Positions 41,652 through 52,025 of a DNA stretch of 64,000 nucleotides are shown one piece after another. The translations under genes and the position numbers were made by a program. How positions within the stretch are numbered: position 1 is the stretch's first letter; every line of letters starts with the position of its first letter. The notes beneath the pieces are model-generated. The model made no database searches. It saw only the letters and a program-made list of their open reading frames with translations, and was not told where the DNA came from. The stretch comes from Sulfurospirillum sp. (GTDB lineage: Bacteria; Campylobacterota; Campylobacteria; Campylobacterales; Sulfurospirillaceae): positions 124,001 to 188,000 of the forward strand of contig JADGDR010000005.1 in assembly GCA_016744795.1 (NCBI GenBank), given 5' to 3'.

Positions 41652-42824
41652 ATGATGAAAAAACAACTGATTGATTTTATAGATAAAAATCAACAAGAAT
41701 ATATAGAACTTGCAAATACGATTTTTGATAATCCAGAACTTGGGCTCAAGGAATTTTTTGCTCAAGAACAATTAACAAAGCTTTTAGAAACAAATGGATT
41801 TTTAGTTGAAAAAAATGTTTTTGGATTTGAAACAGCTTTTAGGGCAGTATTAAAAGTTGGCAAAGGTGGCTATAAAATAGGGCTTTTATGTGAATATGAT
41901 GCACTTGAAGGTTTAGGTCATGGTTGCGCTCATCATATGCAAGGTCCAAGTATTGTATTGACCGCTATTGCTCTTAAAGAAGTTCTAAAAAATGAAAATT
42001 TTGAAATTATTATTTATGGCACTCCTGCTGAAGAAACTATAGGCTCAAAAGTTCCTATGATTAAAAATGGTGCATTTAAAGATATAGATGTGGCTTTTAT
42101 GATGCATGGAGCTGATAAAACAACAACAGATGTAAAATCATTGGCACTTACAAATCTTGAAGTAGAATTTTTTGGAAAAAATGCTCACGCAGCACTTGCT
42201 CCTCATAAAGGAAGAAGTGCACTTGATGCAACATTATTGATGTTTCAAGGAATTGAATTTTTAAGAGAACATGTAAAAGATGATGTAAGAATGCATTATA
42301 ATATACTTGAAAGCGGGAAAGGGGCAAATATAGTTCCTAAATATGCAAAAGTTATTCTCTCTTTACGTTCATATGATAGAGTTTATTTGGATGATGTTAT
42401 ACAAAGATGCAAAAAAATTATTCAAGGAGCATCTTTAATGAGTGAAACTGATTATAAAATAAATGAGATTAAATCTCTTAATAATAAAATTCCAGTACTT
42501 TTGCTTAATAAAATTTTCATGAATAATGCAAAAGAATTAAACGCTCCAAATATTGCACCTCCACGAGAAAAAACAGGTTCAACTGATTTTGGAAGTGTTA
42601 TGTATGAAGTTCCAGGAACTTGTATTAGACTTGCATTTGTTCCAGAGGGAACATCTTCTCATAGTGATACTTTCATACAAGAAGGTAAAAGTAAAAATGC
42701 TCATGAAGCGATTATTATGTCTGCAAAGATTTTAGCAACTTCTGCTTACGACTTGATAAATAAGCCAGAATTAGCAAAAAATGTAAAAGAAGAGTTTTTA
42801 GATAATAAATCTAAAATTGATTAA
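41652..42824 (+). CDS. M20-family metallopeptidase/amidohydrolase
   Basis: IFDNPELGLKEFFAQEQL, LLCEYDALEGLGHGCAHHM, GTPAEE, GKNAHAALAPHKGRSALDA. Confidence 0.93.
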   Translation: MMKKQLIDFIDKNQQEYIELANTIFDNPELGLKEFFAQEQLTKLLETNGFLVEKNVFGFETAFRAVLKVGKGGYKIGLLCEYDALEGLGHGCAHHMQGPSIVLTAIALKEVLKNENFEIIIYGTPAEETIGSKVPMIKNGAFKDIDVAFMMHGADKTTTDVKSLALTNLEVEFFGKNAHAALAPHKGRSALDATLLMFQGIEFLREHVKDDVRMHYNILESGKGANIVPKYAKVILSLRSYDRVYLDDVIQRCKKIIQGASLMSETDYKINEIKSLNNKIPVLLLNKIFMNNAKELNAPNIAPPREKTGSTDFGSVMYEVPGTCIRLAFVPEGTSSHSDTFIQEGKSKNAHEAIIMSAKILATSAYDLINKPELAKNVKEEFLDNKSKID

Positions 42825-42835
42825 GGGATATATAT

Positions 42836-42864
42836 AAAAGAGTTGATTTTTTGTCAACTCTTTT
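42836..42864. terminator. Terminator-like hairpin between convergent genes
   Basis: aaaagagttgattttttgtcaactctttt. Confidence 0.7.
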
Positions 42865-42877
42865 AATTGAGGTTCAA

Positions 42878-43246
42878 TTAAGCAGATGGTTTTTCTACTT
42901 CCATATCCCATATTACTGAAATTCCATACTGTTTATCTAAGGATATATATTTAAAGTACTCTTTTTTTGTTTGATAGCTATATAGTCTAACATCTACATC
43001 TTCTCCTTGAAGTAGTTTTTTTACTTCAAAAATACCTATTCCTCTTTTCCCCCATTTTAAAAGAGAATTTCCCCAAATACGAAAAGAACAAGTAGCTTCT
43101 TTTTTTAATTCAAATACTTCACCATCTTCACTATACCAAGAGGCATTTGAGCATGTATATACTTTTGCATTTTTACCATTAACCAACTTTTTTTCCATAA
43201 CCACCATGCCATCATCACAATATGGGCATTTTCCTATTAAAGACAT
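42878..43246 (-). CDS. Small zinc-ribbon protein, possibly related to topoisomerase C-terminal repeats
   Basis: GKCPYCDDGMVVMEKK…YTCSNASWYSEDGEVFELKKEATCSFRIWGNSLLKWGKRGI. Confidence 0.5.
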   Translation of the reverse strand: MSLIGKCPYCDDGMVVMEKKLVNGKNAKVYTCSNASWYSEDGEVFELKKEATCSFRIWGNSLLKWGKRGIGIFEVKKLLQGEDVDVRLYSYQTKKEYFKYISLDKQYGISVIWDMEVEKPSA

Positions 43247-43289
43247 ATTTTATCCTTTACATGTAGAATATTAGCAAAATAAAGTTCCA

Positions 43290-43328
43290 AACATAATAAA
43301 TATTTCAAAATGCAATATTTATTATGTT
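43290..43328. promoter_or_regulatory. Strong inverted repeat (15-bp arms, 9-nt spacer) in a divergent intergenic region
   Basis: aacataataaatatt-tcaaaatgc-aatatttattatgtt. Confidence 0.55.
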
Positions 43329-43361
43329 ATAATTCATAGAAAATATTAATTAAGGAATTTG

Positions 43362-44726
43362 ATGAAATCAATATACAAGTATATTCTGGGTCTTTTGGTT
43401 GTTGGTGTACTAGCTATGCCTTTTGTTATAAAGAATCAGGTTAACAAACAGATAGATAGTGCAAAGCAGAATTTAAATGCAAATGGTGTTGAGTTGACAA
43501 TTATGTCAGAAAAAGGTTATATATCTAGTCTTCGAGAGATTGAGCTAAAAGTTACAAATGGCAAACTGTTTAGAGATTATATCTTAACAACGTTAACTCA
43601 AGACAACCCAAGTTATAAAGCCTTGTTAAGATTAATACAAGAAGGTACTAATGACGAAATAAGACCAGCTTTAGATGGTATGACATATAAAGGTATTATT
43701 AAAAATTCAAATTTATTTCTTAGCAAACCTGAGATTGAGCTTTCATTGGTTAAGTTATCTAACAAAAGTATGTCACTATTAAAGAAAAATAAAAAAGCTT
43801 CAGATATCGTTCTTCCTATGCTATCTGAAAAGATGATAACGTTTTATGTTACATTAGATTCAAATCAAAATATATCTCAAATAATTATGAAAGATATCGA
43901 TAAAAACATAAAAGAGGATGGTAAAAATATAAACTTTCAACTTGTAAATAATAAGTTAAAATTAGATGTAGCAGAAAACTTGGTAGGTAATTACACTATA
44001 GGAAAACAATCTATAAAATCAGAAGATTTTTCTATATTAACAAGTGGTTTAACTTATAAATTTGATTATTTAAATCAGTTTAATAGTAGTGATACTTTGC
44101 ATATAGACAGTTTTGAGGCAAAAGACGATAAATTTACATTAAAAATAGGTACTGTTGATTTAGGAAGCAGTATTGCAGATGCTGATAAAAAAACACTAAA
44201 TATTGATACTACTTGTGATATAAAAGATATTTATTTTAATGGTAATGGTCAATTAAAGTTAAAAAATTTCACTTATTCTGTTGATTTATCTGGTCTAGAT
44301 AAAGATGGGGTAGTTAAAGCTAGTAGTGCATACAATAAACAAACTTTCAAAAGTACAAGAGTTACACAAGCCGATACAAAAGAAACAGTTGATGCAGTGC
44401 AAAAAATCTTAAATACTGGTTTTAAACTTAATGCTAAGACATTGTTAAATAGTTTTACTTTTATGGGTGTGCATTTAGACAATGTAGATTTTCTTTTAAA
44501 TGCAGAATTAAAAGAAAATAAATACACTATAAATGACAGTGAAATTATAAAAGGACTTTTACTTAATGGTTCAATAACTATGAATAAAGAGAGCTTAAAA
44601 GAACTAGTTAGTATAAATAGAAGTTTAGAAAAATTTTCAAAAATTGCTAAAGAAGATGGTGATAAAAGAATATTTAACTATGATTTGAGAAATGGAGATC
44701 TATTTTTAAACGGAACTAAACTTTAA
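43362..44726 (+). CDS. DUF945 (YdgA-like) family protein
   Basis: N-terminal TM anchor, VNKQIDSAKQNLNANGVELTIMSEKGYISS; whole-protein style. Confidence 0.6.
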   Translation: MKSIYKYILGLLVVGVLAMPFVIKNQVNKQIDSAKQNLNANGVELTIMSEKGYISSLREIELKVTNGKLFRDYILTTLTQDNPSYKALLRLIQEGTNDEIRPALDGMTYKGIIKNSNLFLSKPEIELSLVKLSNKSMSLLKKNKKASDIVLPMLSEKMITFYVTLDSNQNISQIIMKDIDKNIKEDGKNINFQLVNNKLKLDVAENLVGNYTIGKQSIKSEDFSILTSGLTYKFDYLNQFNSSDTLHIDSFEAKDDKFTLKIGTVDLGSSIADADKKTLNIDTTCDIKDIYFNGNGQLKLKNFTYSVDLSGLDKDGVVKASSAYNKQTFKSTRVTQADTKETVDAVQKILNTGFKLNAKTLLNSFTFMGVHLDNVDFLLNAELKENKYTINDSEIIKGLLLNGSITMNKESLKELVSINRSLEKFSKIAKEDGDKRIFNYDLRNGDLFLNGTKL

Positions 44727-44730
44727 TTTA

Positions 44731-44754
44731 CTTAGCCCTTTTAATAGGGCTAAG
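44731..44754 (+). terminator. Rho-independent terminator-like hairpin
   Basis: cttagcccttttaatagggctaag. Confidence 0.75.
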
Positions 44755-44820
44755 ATATTATTTATCAATAATTAACAACAATTTTAGTAAAATTCAATCA
44801 TATTAAATGTAGGGATTTTT

Positions 44821-45738
44821 ATGCTAAAAGACAAGATGGCTGCTAAGCAAGATATTCTTTTTTACGGATTGACACCACCAAAAGCAAAACATACAAAAAA
44901 AGAGATTGAAGCAATTGCTGCAACGCAGATAGCAAGGCTTAAAGACTTAGATATTGATGGTCTTGTACTTTATGATATACAAGATGAATCTGATAGAACC
45001 AATGATGAACGACCTTTTCCTTTTATGGATACAATAGAGCCTTGCACTTATGCAAGGGACTATCTTGAAGTAATGGACTTTCCCATCATAGCTTACAGAG
45101 CTGTTGGAAAGTATTCAAAAGAGCAGTTTACTTCTTGGCTTAAAAACATACGACGTAAAGACTCCTATTCAGTTTTTGTTGGAGCGGCAAGTGTTAAAAC
45201 TAAAGTAAACGTAGGTGTAAGAGAAGCCTATAAGTTAAAAGTTGAGTTTAACAGAGACCTTACTATTGGTGGGATTATGATACCAGAACGACATACAACT
45301 TATGGTAACGAACATTTAAAAGTTTTTGCAAAGATAGAATCTGGTTGTAAGTTTTTTGTATCACAATGTGTTTATGACCTTATGGGTGCAAAAAGATTTT
45401 TAGATGATTATGAGGCTTATGGAAAAGAGCATAATATACCTCTAGTTCCTATTATTTTTACTATTACTCCTTGTGGTTCTGCTAAAACACTTGATTTTAT
45501 GAAGTGGTTGGGTATTAATATACCAATTCATCTTGAAAATAGATTAAAAAACTCTGAGGATATTTTAGAAGAGTCTGTGAAACTCAGTCGTGATATATTT
45601 GAAATATTATACTTTTATGGCAAAGGTAAAGGCATACAAATAGGGTGTAATGTGGAAAGTGTAGCTATCAGAAAAACAGAAATAGATGCTTCTATTGAGC
45701 TTCTTCATGATATACAAAAAATTATGGGAAGAAAATAG
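44821..45738 (+). CDS. Methylenetetrahydrofolate reductase (MetF)-like protein
   Basis: FYGLTPPKAKHTKKEIEAIAATQIARLKDLDIDGLVLYDIQDESDRT; FFVSQCVYDL. Confidence 0.75.
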   Translation: MLKDKMAAKQDILFYGLTPPKAKHTKKEIEAIAATQIARLKDLDIDGLVLYDIQDESDRTNDERPFPFMDTIEPCTYARDYLEVMDFPIIAYRAVGKYSKEQFTSWLKNIRRKDSYSVFVGAASVKTKVNVGVREAYKLKVEFNRDLTIGGIMIPERHTTYGNEHLKVFAKIESGCKFFVSQCVYDLMGAKRFLDDYEAYGKEHNIPLVPIIFTITPCGSAKTLDFMKWLGINIPIHLENRLKNSEDILEESVKLSRDIFEILYFYGKGKGIQIGCNVESVAIRKTEIDASIELLHDIQKIMGRK

Positions 45739-45740
45739 AT

Positions 45741-47249
45741 TTGCACGATATAGTATTATGTACATTTAACGCTAGATATACTCACACTTCATTAGGCTTA
45801 AGATATCTTTTTGCAAATCTCAAAGAACTTCAAGAAAATGCTGTCATAAAAGAGTTTGTTATAAACTCACAAGTTGCAGATGCCCTCGAAATTGTTTTGT
45901 CACAAAATCCAAAAATAGTTGGTGTTGGAGCATATATTTGGAATGCAAATGAAGTAGGAGAGTTTATAGAACTTCTCAAAAAAGTTGCTCCTCATATAAC
46001 TATAATCGCAGGTGGTCCTGAAGCTAGTTATTTTCCTCATAGAGTTGATTTTAGTAGTGCTGATTATTTTATTCAAGGGGAGGGCGATGTAGCTTTTTAT
46101 GAACTTTGTAGAGATATTTTTGATAACAATGCTCCCAAAAATAAGATAATAAAAGCAGATATTGTAGATTTAAGTAAAATTGAACTTCCATATGCATATT
46201 ATACGGATAATGATGTTCAAAATAGACAGTGTTATGTTGAAGCAAGCAGGGGTTGTCCCTATTCATGTGAATTTTGTCTTTCTGCTTTGGACAAAAAAGT
46301 TAGAAAGATAGATACAAATCGTTTTTTAAAAGAGATGGAAATTCTTTGGGATAGAGGTGTAAGAAGTTTTAAGTTTATAGATAGAACTTTTAATCAAGGC
46401 ATAGGAACTGCAAACAAACTAATGGACTTCTTTCTTTCAAAAGAGCCTCCGTACTTCATACATTTTGAAGTTATTCCTGATAACTTTCCAGAATCTATAA
46501 AACAAAGAATAAAAGAGTTTCCTCTGGCTTCTCTACAGCTTGAAGTTGGCATACAGACATTAGACCCTGAAATATCTAAAAATATATATAGAAAATTAAA
46601 TTTAGAAAAAATAAAAAAGAATCTAGAGTTTTTAGAAAACTGCACATTAGCCCATTTACATGTAGACCTTATCATAGGACTTCCTGGAGAGAGTTTAGAA
46701 CAGTTTGGTAAAAATCTTGATTTGCTTTATGGAATGACAAGGTGCGAAATACAACTAGGCATTTTGAAAAAACTCTCTGGAACTACACTAAATCGTCATG
46801 ACGAAATACATGGTATGGTTTATTCTCATAAACCTCCTTATGACATAGTTCAAAACAATCTAATTTCATTTGCAATGATGCAAAAGGTAAAACGTTTTAC
46901 TAGGTTTTGGGATATGGTATATAACAGTGGGAATTTCAAAAAATCGGTCATATACCTTTTTGCAGATGGAAAAGTCTATGATGGTTTTTTTGCATTTTCC
47001 CAATGGATATATGCCCAAACAGAATCAACTTGGCAAATTTCATTAGATAGATTAGCGCATCTAGTTTACAGATACGTTACAGAAGTCTTACATGTAAATG
47101 AAGAAGAGTTTAAACAAGTTATGACAGATGATGTAATGGTTGTACGAGGCAGAAAATTACCAAAGTTTTTAAGAGTAGAAATAGAAAATAAAAAAAGTAG
47201 AAAACAAGAGGCTAAAACTTTTAATAAAAGGCAATTAAAACATCTTTAA
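45741..47249 (+). CDS. B12-binding-domain radical SAM protein (DUF4080-like)
   Basis: N-terminal cobalamin-binding-like domain, EASRGCPYSCEFCLSALDKKVR (CxxxCxxC), HVDLIIGLPGES. Confidence 0.9.
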   Translation: MHDIVLCTFNARYTHTSLGLRYLFANLKELQENAVIKEFVINSQVADALEIVLSQNPKIVGVGAYIWNANEVGEFIELLKKVAPHITIIAGGPEASYFPHRVDFSSADYFIQGEGDVAFYELCRDIFDNNAPKNKIIKADIVDLSKIELPYAYYTDNDVQNRQCYVEASRGCPYSCEFCLSALDKKVRKIDTNRFLKEMEILWDRGVRSFKFIDRTFNQGIGTANKLMDFFLSKEPPYFIHFEVIPDNFPESIKQRIKEFPLASLQLEVGIQTLDPEISKNIYRKLNLEKIKKNLEFLENCTLAHLHVDLIIGLPGESLEQFGKNLDLLYGMTRCEIQLGILKKLSGTTLNRHDEIHGMVYSHKPPYDIVQNNLISFAMMQKVKRFTRFWDMVYNSGNFKKSVIYLFADGKVYDGFFAFSQWIYAQTESTWQISLDRLAHLVYRYVTEVLHVNEEEFKQVMTDDVMVVRGRKLPKFLRVEIENKKSRKQEAKTFNKRQLKHL

Positions 47250-47400
47250 TACAATTCCCTTTTACTCTCACAACAAATAAAATAACTATCTAAGCTTAAC
47301 TGATATTTACTCAATATAGTTATTTGATTCTAGTATAGCTGTACCTTTGCGTATACCCATAGAATCTTGTGGGTCGCATTTTAGGTTGATAAATCCTTGA

Positions 47401-48111
47401 CTATTTTTTTCTCACATAAATATGTACTATTGATGAGCCATCATTTTTACTTCTTTCATCTATTTCCAAATAAGTTAATGACTTAACTAGTTTGCCATAT
47501 TTACTATATCCATAACTTCTTGTGTCAAATGATGGGCTATTTTTACTTATGTATAGCACAACGCTTGAAAGGCTTGCCCAACCATCATCATATGAAGTGG
47601 CATTTATAGCTTTTATCAATATGCTTTTTAGTTTTAACTCTTCTGCACTTGTCTTTTTGATATTTTCTCTTTTTCTTAAGTTCTCAGTAAAAATAAACTT
47701 ATCACATGCTGAAGTAAAGGCTTCTGGTGTTTTTTCTTCGCCAAAACCATACACAACCAAACCAGCTTCTCTAATTCTTGTAGCAAGTCTTGTAAAATCA
47801 CTATCAGAAGAAACAATACAGAATCCATCAAGATGATTTTCATGTAAAATATCCATAGCATCAATAATCAAAGAGGAGTCTGTTGAATTCTTTCCAGTTG
47901 TATAACTAAATTGTTGTATAGGTTGTATTGCATGACTATGAAGATGTTCTTTCCAGCTTTTGAGATTTGTAGTTGTCCAATCTCCATATGCCCGTTTAAT
48001 GCTAGCAATACCAAATTTCGATATCTCTTCCAGTAATTCAGCCACTATAGATGCTTGAGCATTATCAGCATCAATAAGTACAGCTAGTTTATCATTTTGC
48101 TTTTCTGACAT
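47401..48111 (-). CDS. NYN/PIN-like (LabA/DUF88) domain protein with OST-HTH/LOTUS-type C-terminus
   Basis: LAVLIDADNAQASIVAELLEEI, STDSSLIIDAMDIL, DGFCIVSSDSDFTRLATRIREAG; C-terminal SFDTRSYGYSKYGKLVKSL. Confidence 0.9.
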   Translation of the reverse strand: MSEKQNDKLAVLIDADNAQASIVAELLEEISKFGIASIKRAYGDWTTTNLKSWKEHLHSHAIQPIQQFSYTTGKNSTDSSLIIDAMDILHENHLDGFCIVSSDSDFTRLATRIREAGLVVYGFGEEKTPEAFTSACDKFIFTENLRKRENIKKTSAEELKLKSILIKAINATSYDDGWASLSSVVLYISKNSPSFDTRSYGYSKYGKLVKSLTYLEIDERSKNDGSSIVHIYVRKK

Positions 48112-48141
48112 AATATTTCCTATTTATTTATTAGAACTGTA

Positions 48142-48477
48142 TTATATCGCAATATTATTCATAGCTAAATACTCTTTTGCTTCTTCACTCATCATATCAG
48201 GATTCCAAGGTGGTTCAAAGGTTAGTTCTACATATACCTCATCTATATCAGGGATATAACCAACAACTTCATATACTCTACCAATTAGATTGTCAGACAC
48301 AGGACAACCTGGCGAGGTTAATGTCATATCTATTTGACAAGATGTTTTTCCGTTACTTCCCTCTCCAAACTCTATTTTATAAAAAAGTCCCATCTCATAA
48401 AGATTAACAGGAAGTTCAGGGTCATATACTTTTTTAAGTTCTTCAATAACTTTGTTTTTTAATTCTTCATCTTTCAT
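48142..48477 (-). CDS. sufT: SUF-associated MIP18/DUF59 protein (SufT-like)
   Basis: VIEELKKVYDPELPVNLYEMGLFY, MTLTSPGCPVSD, LTFEPPWNPDMMSEEAK. Confidence 0.88.
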   Translation of the reverse strand: MKDEELKNKVIEELKKVYDPELPVNLYEMGLFYKIEFGEGSNGKTSCQIDMTLTSPGCPVSDNLIGRVYEVVGYIPDIDEVYVELTFEPPWNPDMMSEEAKEYLAMNNIAI

Positions 48478-48882
48478 CTATATTTCCTTTTTTGCATGGG
48501 CATATATGGCATTTAACATCGAAGTAAATCCATTTAATCTTACTGGAGAGATTATCTCATCTAGGTTTAAAATTTTTAATTCTTCTCTATTGAAACTTTG
48601 TATCTCTTTTGGACTATGATTTGAATAAATCTGAGCCAAGATAAAAGCAAGTCCACGAACTATAACTGTATCGCTATAGGTATCAAAAAAAAGTTTATCT
48701 TTTTCTTTATGTGCTACAAACCAAACAGAAGATTGACAACCTTTGATTTTATTTGTTTCATTTTTGTCTTTTTCATCCAATAGAGGTGACTTTTTACCTA
48801 AGTCTATAATATATTCATACTTGTCCATGACATCATCAAAAAATTCTAAATCTTCTTTATATTTATTAATAGTTTCATTCAT
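48478..48882 (-). CDS. sufE: Cysteine desulfuration protein SufE
   Basis: YEYIIDLGKKSPLLDE, KIKGCQSSVWF. Confidence 0.93.
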   Translation of the reverse strand: MNETINKYKEDLEFFDDVMDKYEYIIDLGKKSPLLDEKDKNETNKIKGCQSSVWFVAHKEKDKLFFDTYSDTVIVRGLAFILAQIYSNHSPKEIQSFNREELKILNLDEIISPVRLNGFTSMLNAIYAHAKKEI

Positions 48883-48883
48883 A

Positions 48884-50071
48884 TCAATCCTCCAACATCT
48901 TTATACTACGCTCAAGCGCATAGAAAAATTTATCTATATCTTCTTTTGTATTGTAAAGACCAAAACTAATCCGTACAGTTCCTTTAATCCCTAAAGACTT
49001 CATGGTTGGTTGTACACAATGGTGACCAACTCTAATTTGAACCCCTTGTTTGTCTAGTAAGACTCCTAAGTCGTAATGATGTATGCCTTTTATATTAAAA
49101 CTTATATTTCCTGTAGCATTTTTAGTATCCGTGTATCTAATAAGATTCTTTACATGTAAAAGTTTTTCATTTGTGTAAGCTATGAGTTCTTGTTCATGTT
49201 TTTGTATAAGATTAAATCCAATATTTCTTATATATTCTAAGGCACTTGCAAAGCCAATAGCTCCAGCAATATGCTGAGTACCAGCCTCATACATATAAGG
49301 AATTGGCATATACACAGTTTTTTCATAAGTCACTTCTTTAATAGCGCCACCACCACCTTGAAATGCCTTGCACTTTTCATGTAAGTCTTTTTTGATATAT
49401 AATGCTCCAATACCTGTAGGACCATAAAGTTTATGGGCTGAGAGAACTAAAAAATCAGCATCTAAGTCTTGAACATCAATAGCACTATGAACAGAGCTTT
49501 GAGCAGCATCTACTAAAACCTTAGAACCATACTTGCGTGCTAATTGAATCATCTCTTTTATTGGATGTGTAATTCCAAAAGTATTTGAAGTTTCGACTAA
49601 TGAGACAAAACTATTGGGGTAAGATTTTAATAAACTTTCAAAATGTTCAAGGTCTACATGTAAATCTTTTTTAAAATCTATTACATGTAAAGATTTATCT
49701 ATAATTTGCCAAGGAATAATGTTTGAGTGATGCTCTAAGCCAGAGATAATTACATGTTTAAAATGCTCTTTAACATAAGCATATGCCACTAAATTAATTC
49801 CCTGTGTTGCTCCACTTGTAAAAACAATTTCATCTTTAGTTTTTGCGTTTAGAAATTTGGAAACTGTTTGTCTTGCATTTTCATATTCTTGTGTTGCTTT
49901 ATTTCCCAAGCCATGCGCTGATCTATGTATATTTGCACAATATGATTTATGAAATTCATTCATAGAATCAAGTACTATCTGAGGTTTTTGAGCAGTTGCT
50001 CCACTATCTAGATATACTAGCTTATTGTTTTTAAAAAAAGGAAAATCATTTTTTAGAGTATTGATATTCAT
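48884..50071 (-). CDS. sufS: Cysteine desulfurase SufS
   Basis: YLDSGATAQKPQIVLD, VLSAHKLYGPTGIGALY, VRVGHHCVQP-type C-terminus; start moved to MNINTLKNDFPFF. Confidence 0.95.
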   Translation of the reverse strand: MNINTLKNDFPFFKNNKLVYLDSGATAQKPQIVLDSMNEFHKSYCANIHRSAHGLGNKATQEYENARQTVSKFLNAKTKDEIVFTSGATQGINLVAYAYVKEHFKHVIISGLEHHSNIIPWQIIDKSLHVIDFKKDLHVDLEHFESLLKSYPNSFVSLVETSNTFGITHPIKEMIQLARKYGSKVLVDAAQSSVHSAIDVQDLDADFLVLSAHKLYGPTGIGALYIKKDLHEKCKAFQGGGGAIKEVTYEKTVYMPIPYMYEAGTQHIAGAIGFASALEYIRNIGFNLIQKHEQELIAYTNEKLLHVKNLIRYTDTKNATGNISFNIKGIHHYDLGVLLDKQGVQIRVGHHCVQPTMKSLGIKGTVRISFGLYNTKEDIDKFFYALERSIKMLED

Positions 50072-51263
50072 CGATTTTCTCCTTTGCCCATGAGGGGAAA
50101 CTCTCATAAGCTTCTTTTTTAAAAGCTTCAATAAGTAAGACTTTAGCATCTTCTTCTTTAATACCTCTTGACATAAGATAATAGAGTTGTTCTTGGCTTA
50201 AACTTCCTACAGTAGCCCCATGACTAGCCTCAAGTTCATCTGTATATATTTCTAGTTGAGGTTTAACATAGGCTTGTGCACCTGCTTTGTCTGAGAGTAA
50301 AAGAGAGTTACATAGTTGTTTTACCTTAGTTCCTTGAGCATTTTTGCAAACTATAACTTTTGCATCAACTAAACCTTTTGCCTCATCATTTATGATTTGC
50401 TTTATAAGTTGATTACTTCTTGCATTTTGAGTGCTATGTTTTATGTTTACAATAGTATTAAGTTTTTGTTTCATTTTTGGAAGTTGCAATACTGTAAAAT
50501 CAATATCAGCATTTTCTCCGATTAAATCAATGTCCCAAATAGCTAAAGATAAATCTGAGCCATCTTCATAAGAGTAAATTTTAGCATTTGAGTTCTTATC
50601 TAAAGTGTAGTTGTAATTGCTAATAACATTGCTTGAAAGCTCAGCACTTTGTTGACGTACATGGGTAATTTCACTACCTTTTTCTAATATTACGTTAAAA
50701 GTATGATTAAAAAAACTAGAATTATCTATAAGTACTTTTTCAAATAGATTTATTTTTGCATTTTTTTTAAGTTTTAAAGTTATGTACATATGTGTTTGCG
50801 ATTTATATAGTTCATCCAAATAAATAATTTCCACAGGAGTCTTTACATTTAAATCTTTTTGGACTTCAATTATGTAAAAATTGTTATTTAAAGCTTTAGT
50901 TAAATAATAAAAAGGATTTATACTCTGGTCTTTAATTATAGGTTCTGTATCAAAAAGTATTTTTATACCATCAGGAAGATTTGATTGAAGAGGGCAGTAA
51001 AAACCTTTTTTAAAAACAATTCTATAGTTATCTGAAGAAGGAATATTGGTATAAGAACCTGACTTCTTATTTTTTAGGTAATCATTTTGATATATTAATT
51101 TTACACCTGTTTTAGAAAATATCTCACTTTTTATTCTAGGTAAACCTAACTCTTGAAATTTTTTAATTGAGTCTAGTCTTGTTTTTGTTAGCAAATCATT
51201 GGGTAACAAAAACTCTTTTAATATCTCTTTTGTACTGGCAGTTTCTAATTCTAAAAGTTTCAT
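50046..51263 (-). CDS. sufD: Fe-S cluster assembly protein SufD
   Basis: SHGATVGSLSQEQLYYLMSRGIKEEDAKVLLIEAF. Confidence 0.94.
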   Translation of the reverse strand: MKLLELETASTKEILKEFLLPNDLLTKTRLDSIKKFQELGLPRIKSEIFSKTGVKLIYQNDYLKNKKSGSYTNIPSSDNYRIVFKKGFYCPLQSNLPDGIKILFDTEPIIKDQSINPFYYLTKALNNNFYIIEVQKDLNVKTPVEIIYLDELYKSQTHMYITLKLKKNAKINLFEKVLIDNSSFFNHTFNVILEKGSEITHVRQQSAELSSNVISNYNYTLDKNSNAKIYSYEDGSDLSLAIWDIDLIGENADIDFTVLQLPKMKQKLNTIVNIKHSTQNARSNQLIKQIINDEAKGLVDAKVIVCKNAQGTKVKQLCNSLLLSDKAGAQAYVKPQLEIYTDELEASHGATVGSLSQEQLYYLMSRGIKEEDAKVLLIEAFKKEAYESFPSWAKEKIDEYQYSKK

Positions 51264-52015
51264 GAGGCACTCCTTAAATCCTTCACGATAGAATAACCAT
51301 TTTTTTCTATCTCTTTGGCTAAGTGTATATCACCACTTTGTATGATTTTACCATCATAGAGTATATGCACAAAATCAGGTTTTATGTATTCGAGTAAATG
51401 TTTGTGATGAGTAATTAGTAAAACAGAACGTTCTTTACTTAACATCGAATTAACCCCTTGTGCTACACTTTTTAGTGCATCAACATCTAAGCCAGAGTCT
51501 ATCTCATCGAGTAAAAAAAGTTTAGGTTCTAAGATACTCATTTGCAACATCTCATTTAGTTTTTTTTCACCACCAGAAAATCCAGCATTTAAGTCTCTTT
51601 TTAGAAAATCAGCAGTTATCCCTAGGCTTTTAATTTTAGCTTTTACTAATTTTAAAAAATCTAAAGATGTCATCTCTTCTATGCCTGTATACTTACATTT
51701 TGCATTAAAAGCTTGTTTTAGAAAATACATATTGTTTACACCCAAAATCTCTATAGGATTTTGAAAAGCCAAAAATATACCTTCCATAGCCCGTTGTGCT
51801 ACATCTAATTCTAATAAGTTTTTGTTTTTGTATGTGATTTCACCACTTTTAACCTCATAATCAGGATGAGCAGAAATTACTTTTGCTAAAGTAGATTTTC
51901 CAACACCATTTGGTCCCATAATAGCATGGACTTCACCTGCTTTTATATCTAAATCCAATCCATTTAGGATTATTTTATCTTCTATATCTACTCTTAAATT
52001 TTTTATATGTAACAT
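51260..52015 (-). CDS. sufC: Fe-S cluster assembly ATPase SufC
   Basis: MGPNGVGKSTLAKVISAHPDYEV, FSGGEKKLNEMLQM, LDEIDSGLDVDAL. Confidence 0.97.
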   Translation of the reverse strand: MLHIKNLRVDIEDKIILNGLDLDIKAGEVHAIMGPNGVGKSTLAKVISAHPDYEVKSGEITYKNKNLLELDVAQRAMEGIFLAFQNPIEILGVNNMYFLKQAFNAKCKYTGIEEMTSLDFLKLVKAKIKSLGITADFLKRDLNAGFSGGEKKLNEMLQMSILEPKLFLLDEIDSGLDVDALKSVAQGVNSMLSKERSVLLITHHKHLLEYIKPDFVHILYDGKIIQSGDIHLAKEIEKNGYSIVKDLRSAS

Positions 52016-52025
52016 TTTAGCTCCT

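Noticed and set aside
47304-47400. Short minus-strand peptide QGFINLKCDPQDSMGIRKGTAILESNNYIE* after the NYN gene
   Set aside because: Looks protein-like and may be a gene remnant, but too short to assign
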